Shown here: piece by piece, positions 6,983 to 9,974 of the stretch
How the letters are laid out: the number at the start of each line of letters is the position of its first letter
How positions within the stretch are numbered: the stretch's first letter is position 1
Source of the DNA: an uncultured Clostridium sp.
GTDB lineage: Bacteria > Bacillota > Clostridia > Clostridiales > Clostridiaceae
Direction: 5' to 3'
DNA: 9,974 nucleotides
Assembly (NCBI GenBank): GCA_934755305.1
Contig: CAKVLD010000089.1
Coordinates: 1-9,974 of the forward strand
Notes under the pieces: generated by a model
What the model saw: only the letters and a program-made list of their open reading frames with translations
Database searches by the model: none
Told to the model about the DNA's origin: nothing
Made by a program: the position numbers and the translations under genes

Positions 6983-8038
6983 ATGAAATTTTTAAAATAT
7001 TTACTTATTTTTATACCCATAAGTTTTATAGCTAAGTTTTTGAATGCTTCAGGAACTATTATGTTTTTATTATCATGTGCATCTATTATTCCTTTAGCTG
7101 GTCTTATGGGAGAAGGTACTGAGGAAATTTCATTTTATTCAGGCCCTAAAATTGGTGGTTTTCTTAATGGTACCTTCGGTAATGCTACTGAATTAATAAT
7201 TTCTATATTTGCTCTTAAAGAAGGGTTATTTGATGTAGTAAAATCATCTATTGCAGGAGCCGTAATTGGAAATATTCTTCTAGTTATTGGTGCTAGTATG
7301 TTTGCAGGTGGATTAAAGTATAAAACTCAAAAATTCAATAGAAAAGTTACTGAAGTTACTTCTAGTATGCTTTTATTTGCAGTTATTGGATTATGCATAC
7401 CAGCTTTATTTACTCATTCTGTAGATCCAAACTTATTAAACACACGCTATGAAGGATTAAGTATTTTTGTAGCTGTTATAATGTTTGTAATTTATTTATT
7501 AAGCCTTTACTTTTCCTTTAATACACATAAGCATATTTATGCTGTAAATGAAAATAAAAATTCTAATGAAGAACATAAGGCAAAATGGAGTTTAAAAAAA
7601 TCCATATTTATATTAAGTATAGCAACAGTATTAATTGCTATTGAAAGTGAATTTTTAGTAAATGGTATAGAATCTATTACTGAAACTTTAGGTTGGAGCG
7701 AATTTTTTGTAGGTATAATTTTAATACCTATTATAGGTAACGCTGCTGAACATAGTACTGCTGTTTTAATGGCACTTAAAGACCAAATGGATGTAGGATT
7801 AGAAATTGCCATTGGTTCAAGTTTACAAATTATTTTATTTGTAGCTCCAATTTTAATATTTATAAGTCTTTTCTTTACTCCTATGAGTATTATATTTAAT
7901 GAATTTGAGTTAATTGCTCTTATTGCATCAGTACTTATAGCAAATAGAGTTTCACAAGATGGTGAATCTAATTGGCTTGAAGGCATTCAACTTTTAGCTG
8001 TTTATTGCATAATAGCTGCTGCTTTTTTTATCGTATAA
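6983..8038 (+). CDS. cax: Calcium/proton antiporter, CAX type (CaCA superfamily)
   Basis: This 351-residue membrane protein should expel Ca2+ in exchange for protons. The two inverted halves of the CaCA fold each carry the signature alpha repeat: GGFLNGTFGNATELI (58-72, with E70) and PIIGNAAEHSTAV (249-261, with E256). These glutamates bind the cation. Hydrophobic helices fill the rest, and a polar loop with several Glu and His (about 181-202) separates the halves, in the place of the acidic loop seen in other CAX proteins. GGAGG lies seven bases before the ATG. The 41-base gap from amtB contains no terminator, so the two are probably one transcript. The ion could also be Mn2+ or Na+, since specificity in this family is hard to read from motifs. 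Confidence 0.9.
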   Translation: MKFLKYLLIFIPISFIAKFLNASGTIMFLLSCASIIPLAGLMGEGTEEISFYSGPKIGGFLNGTFGNATELIISIFALKEGLFDVVKSSIAGAVIGNILLVIGASMFAGGLKYKTQKFNRKVTEVTSSMLLFAVIGLCIPALFTHSVDPNLLNTRYEGLSIFVAVIMFVIYLLSLYFSFNTHKHIYAVNENKNSNEEHKAKWSLKKSIFILSIATVLIAIESEFLVNGIESITETLGWSEFFVGIILIPIIGNAAEHSTAVLMALKDQMDVGLEIAIGSSLQIILFVAPILIFISLFFTPMSIIFNEFELIALIASVLIANRVSQDGESNWLEGIQLLAVYCIIAAAFFIV

Positions 8039-8076
8039 ATAATATTGTATATAATATCTTATTTTTTCACTTCAAA

Positions 8077-8114
8077 AAGATAGTTAGCTTACAAAACTAT
8101 AAGCTAACTATCTT
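8077..8114. terminator. Bidirectional terminator between cax and ureI
   Basis: A perfect 15-bp inverted repeat (8077-8091 with 8100-8114) encloses an eight-base loop. It sits 38 bases after the cax stop and eight bases after the ureI stop, so it can end both convergent transcripts. On the minus strand the stem runs into a run of five Ts, so it should work best for the urease operon. On the plus strand the following sequence is only moderately T-rich. Confidence 0.85.
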
Positions 8115-8122
8115 AAAATATT

Positions 8123-8608
8123 TTACCATCTATCAACTAACATTAGAAAACCAGGTATCCATGCTGTAATTATTCCTTCAAATATAACTAAATAAGGAAC
8201 AAACTTTCCTAAATTTCTTTTTAATATTATTTCTATAAATGTTGTAAGCCAAAGAACTCCCCAAAGTAGCCAAATAACTGACATTCTCCAATCTCCATCA
8301 CTTACCAAACTAATATAAGCACATGGCAAAGTATTAATAGCTACAAATAAGCTATACCAAGCATAAGGTCTCTTATCTAGTTTAAATACAGCATTTAAAG
8401 CTATAAATAAATATGTAAAACCAAATAATAAACCTGTGCCTACTGAATAATATTCATCTCTTATAATAGATACAGTATCTATTATTACAGCTAAAAATCC
8501 AGTAAAAAAATTCATTATAGATTGTGATTTTTCATCAATTTCATATAGTCTACATATTCCATTAAGAATTAAAACTATCCCAACATACAATAGTACTATT
8601 CCTAACAT
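8123..8608 (-). CDS. ureI: Urea channel, AmiS/UreI family
   Basis: This 161-residue protein has six predicted membrane helices (about 1-20, 30-48, 58-76, 82-103, 108-127, 136-157) and the family motifs GFTYLFIALN (63-72), WLLWGVLWL (113-121) and EGIITAWIPGF (144-154). Members are hexameric channels that let urea, or short amides in AmiS, enter the cell. Its place directly after ureD, 18 bases downstream with a GAGGTG site, indicates urea. It is the last gene of the urease operon before the terminator. The protein contains no histidine at all. In Helicobacter pylori UreI, acid gating depends on a histidine in a periplasmic loop, so this channel is probably not gated that way and may stay open at neutral pH, as reported for Streptococcus salivarius UreI. 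Confidence 0.9.
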   Translation of the reverse strand: MLGIVLLYVGIVLILNGICRLYEIDEKSQSIMNFFTGFLAVIIDTVSIIRDEYYSVGTGLLFGFTYLFIALNAVFKLDKRPYAWYSLFVAINTLPCAYISLVSDGDWRMSVIWLLWGVLWLTTFIEIILKRNLGKFVPYLVIFEGIITAWIPGFLMLVDRW

Positions 8609-8626
8609 TAAACAACACCTCTTTAG

Positions 8627-9463
8627 TTAATATTTTCGAATTGAAAGATTTCTTGAACCTAAAAATTCTTTTCTTATATAGTTATGGCAAACTAAAATTG
8701 CCTTTTCTATATCTTGAGTTAAATTTCCTAGTACTCTTAAAACAAAACCATTAACCTCTAACATAGATATTCCAAAATAGATTGGTAAATTTAGATTATT
8801 AATGTCTTTTCTTAATGTCTCAACTATATCTTTACTTATATTTTTATTAATTGCTATTAATGTTCCCAAATTTTTATAACCTTCAAAATACCCAAGACCT
8901 GTTATATCTTCTTCTCTTGGATTAACTAACAAATTATCTAATAATACCAATTTTTCTTCTACATACAATTTAGTTTTAAGTTGAGCACTTTTATATTTAA
9001 AATTCTCCCCACATTTAGACCAACCTGCTGTAATTCCATCACTATAAATTAGTGTAGAATCCTTATCCATATATATATCCGTTTCTTGTTTATAAATTGC
9101 ATCTTCATAAAGGATAACACTATCTGTTACATATTCTAAAATACTATCATCTTCTATTTTTATTATTGTTTCTTGTTCTGTTTTTCCATTTTCCTTCAAG
9201 CACTTATACACTTTTGTAGCTGCTTGGGTAGTAATTATTGACCTTCCACCTTTTTTTATTATAACTTCATTCTTATACTTCTCACCTTCAACATAACCAC
9301 CACCAAGACCAAGAATAAAATATGCAGGTATCTTTTCACTATCTAAATGTATAGTAGGTGATATTTTAATTAATCCATTAGAATACTTCTCACTTATCTT
9401 TGTTTCATTATCAGATTTTTCTAAAACTATTTTAAATTCTCCTTTTAGATTTCTCTTATCCAT
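8627..9463 (-). CDS. ureD: Urease accessory protein UreD (UreH)
   Basis: This 278-residue cytoplasmic protein matches UreD in length and pattern. Visible family features are GLGGGYVEGE (52-61), the TTQAATKVYK segment (78-87), LEYVTDSVILYEDA (109-122) and the D-x-x-TAGW-like stretch near 142-148. UreD binds the urease apoenzyme and, with UreF and UreG, forms the complex that delivers nickel to the active site. Its ATG lies one base after the ureG stop codon, and its AAGGAA ribosome binding site lies inside the last codons of ureG, so translation of the two is coupled. The gene order ureG-ureD is the common one. Confidence 0.93.
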   Translation of the reverse strand: MDKRNLKGEFKIVLEKSDNETKISEKYSNGLIKISPTIHLDSEKIPAYFILGLGGGYVEGEKYKNEVIIKKGGRSIITTQAATKVYKCLKENGKTEQETIIKIEDDSILEYVTDSVILYEDAIYKQETDIYMDKDSTLIYSDGITAGWSKCGENFKYKSAQLKTKLYVEEKLVLLDNLLVNPREEDITGLGYFEGYKNLGTLIAINKNISKDIVETLRKDINNLNLPIYFGISMLEVNGFVLRVLGNLTQDIEKAILVCHNYIRKEFLGSRNLSIRKY

Positions 9464-9464
9464 A

Positions 9465-9974
9465 CTATTTAATTCCTTCTAATAGACAATTTTCTTTAAT
9501 CCAGTTTAATACTAAATCTATACCTTCATCTGTTTTTAAATTAGTAAATATAAATGTCTTTTCTTTTCTAAATGCTAAAGTATCTTTTCTCATTACCTCT
9601 AAATCAGCCCCTACATAAGGAGCCAAATCTATTTTATTAATAATAAACAAATCACTTTTAATCATTCCTTGCCCTGCTTTTCTTGGAATCTTTTCTCCTT
9701 GAGCTACATCTATTATATATATAGAAAAATCAACAAGATCAGGACTAAAAGTTGCAGCTAGATTATCTCCTCCACTTTCTAGAAAAATTATATCCAAATC
9801 ATCAAATCTATTTTTCATTTCTTCTATTGCTGCAAAATTCATAGATGCATCTTCTCTAATGGCTGTATGAGGACATCCTCCTGTTTCTACTCCTATAACT
9901 TTATCTTCACTTAATACTGAATTTTTTACTAAAAATTTAGCATCTTCCTTTGTATAAATATCATTAGTTATAAC
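9465..9974 (-). CDS. ureG: Urease accessory GTPase UreG (5' end beyond the window)
   Basis: UreG is the SIMIBI-class GTPase that carries and inserts nickel during urease assembly. The reading frame stays open to the window edge, so the gene is cut by the window and not broken: 169 residues are seen, and roughly the first 35, with the P-loop, are missing. The visible part starts VITNDIYTKEDA and contains the metal-binding C34-P-H in ETGGCPHTAIRED, the LESGGDN motif, DVAQGEKIPRK, and the nucleotide-specificity NKID. The methionine at 9842 is internal: the conserved ND-IYT and CPH motifs lie upstream of it in the same frame. The urease structural genes and ureE/ureF are expected beyond the right edge. 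The stop codon is one base from the ureD start. Confidence 0.95.
   Translation of the reverse strand, partial: VITNDIYTKEDAKFLVKNSVLSEDKVIGVETGGCPHTAIREDASMNFAAIEEMKNRFDDLDIIFLESGGDNLAATFSPDLVDFSIYIIDVAQGEKIPRKAGQGMIKSDLFIINKIDLAPYVGADLEVMRKDTLAFRKEKTFIFTNLKTDEGIDLVLNWIKENCLLEGIK

Noticed and set aside
7537..7986. Minus-strand open frame inside cax
   Set aside because: It is antisense to the conserved second alpha repeat of the antiporter and lacks start signals.
9465..9842. A short complete protein of 125 residues starting at 9842
   Set aside because: The frame continues to the window edge, and the upstream codons encode conserved UreG motifs, so the methionine is internal.
1..9974. CRISPR arrays, tRNA/rRNA genes, insertion sequences, attachment sites
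   Set aside because: I saw no spaced direct repeats, no cloverleaf or rRNA-like segments, and no transposase or terminal inverted repeats on either strand.

Overview
The window is a very AT-rich piece of a Clostridium-type (Bacillota) genome. The evidence is A/T-dominated codon use, AGGAGG-like ribosome binding sites, a dockerin-bearing xylanase and a urease cluster ending in ureG-ureD-ureI. A gut or plant-fibre-associated Clostridium fits best. The species cannot be fixed from the sequence.

Layout. The left edge (1-29, minus) holds the first nine codons of a gene whose N-terminus resembles sodium:neurotransmitter-symporter-family transporters, with its leader and promoter in 30-120. A terminator at 234-263 closes the next minus-strand gene (296-2062), a secreted xylanase: signal peptide, CBM22-like module, GH10 catalytic domain and type I dockerin. 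A second minus-strand unit (2305-5616) encodes a 964-residue PLD-nuclease/SF2-helicase/DUF3427 protein with the architecture of the methylcytosine-dependent type IV restriction enzyme SauUSI, followed 27 bases later by a NudG/MutT-like Nudix hydrolase. A 131-base divergent intergenic region separates it from the plus-strand pair amtB (5748-6941) and a Ca2+/H+ antiporter, cax (6983-8038). These converge on the minus-strand urease genes ureG (partial, running off the right edge), ureD and ureI, with a strong 15-bp bidirectional terminator at 8077-8114 between them.

How the genes fit together. The right half is a nitrogen block: UreI admits urea, UreG and UreD help load nickel into urease (structural genes lie beyond the right edge), and AmtB handles the ammonium. 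The antiporter may deal with the ion or pH consequences. The most interesting unit is the restriction-enzyme/Nudix operon. A nuclease likely to read modified cytosine sits beside a hydrolase whose closest recognisable relative, NudG, is known to act on modified cytidine nucleotides such as 5-methyl-dCTP. This suggests a two-part system that both destroys modified DNA and cleans the modified dCTP pool. That link is inference.
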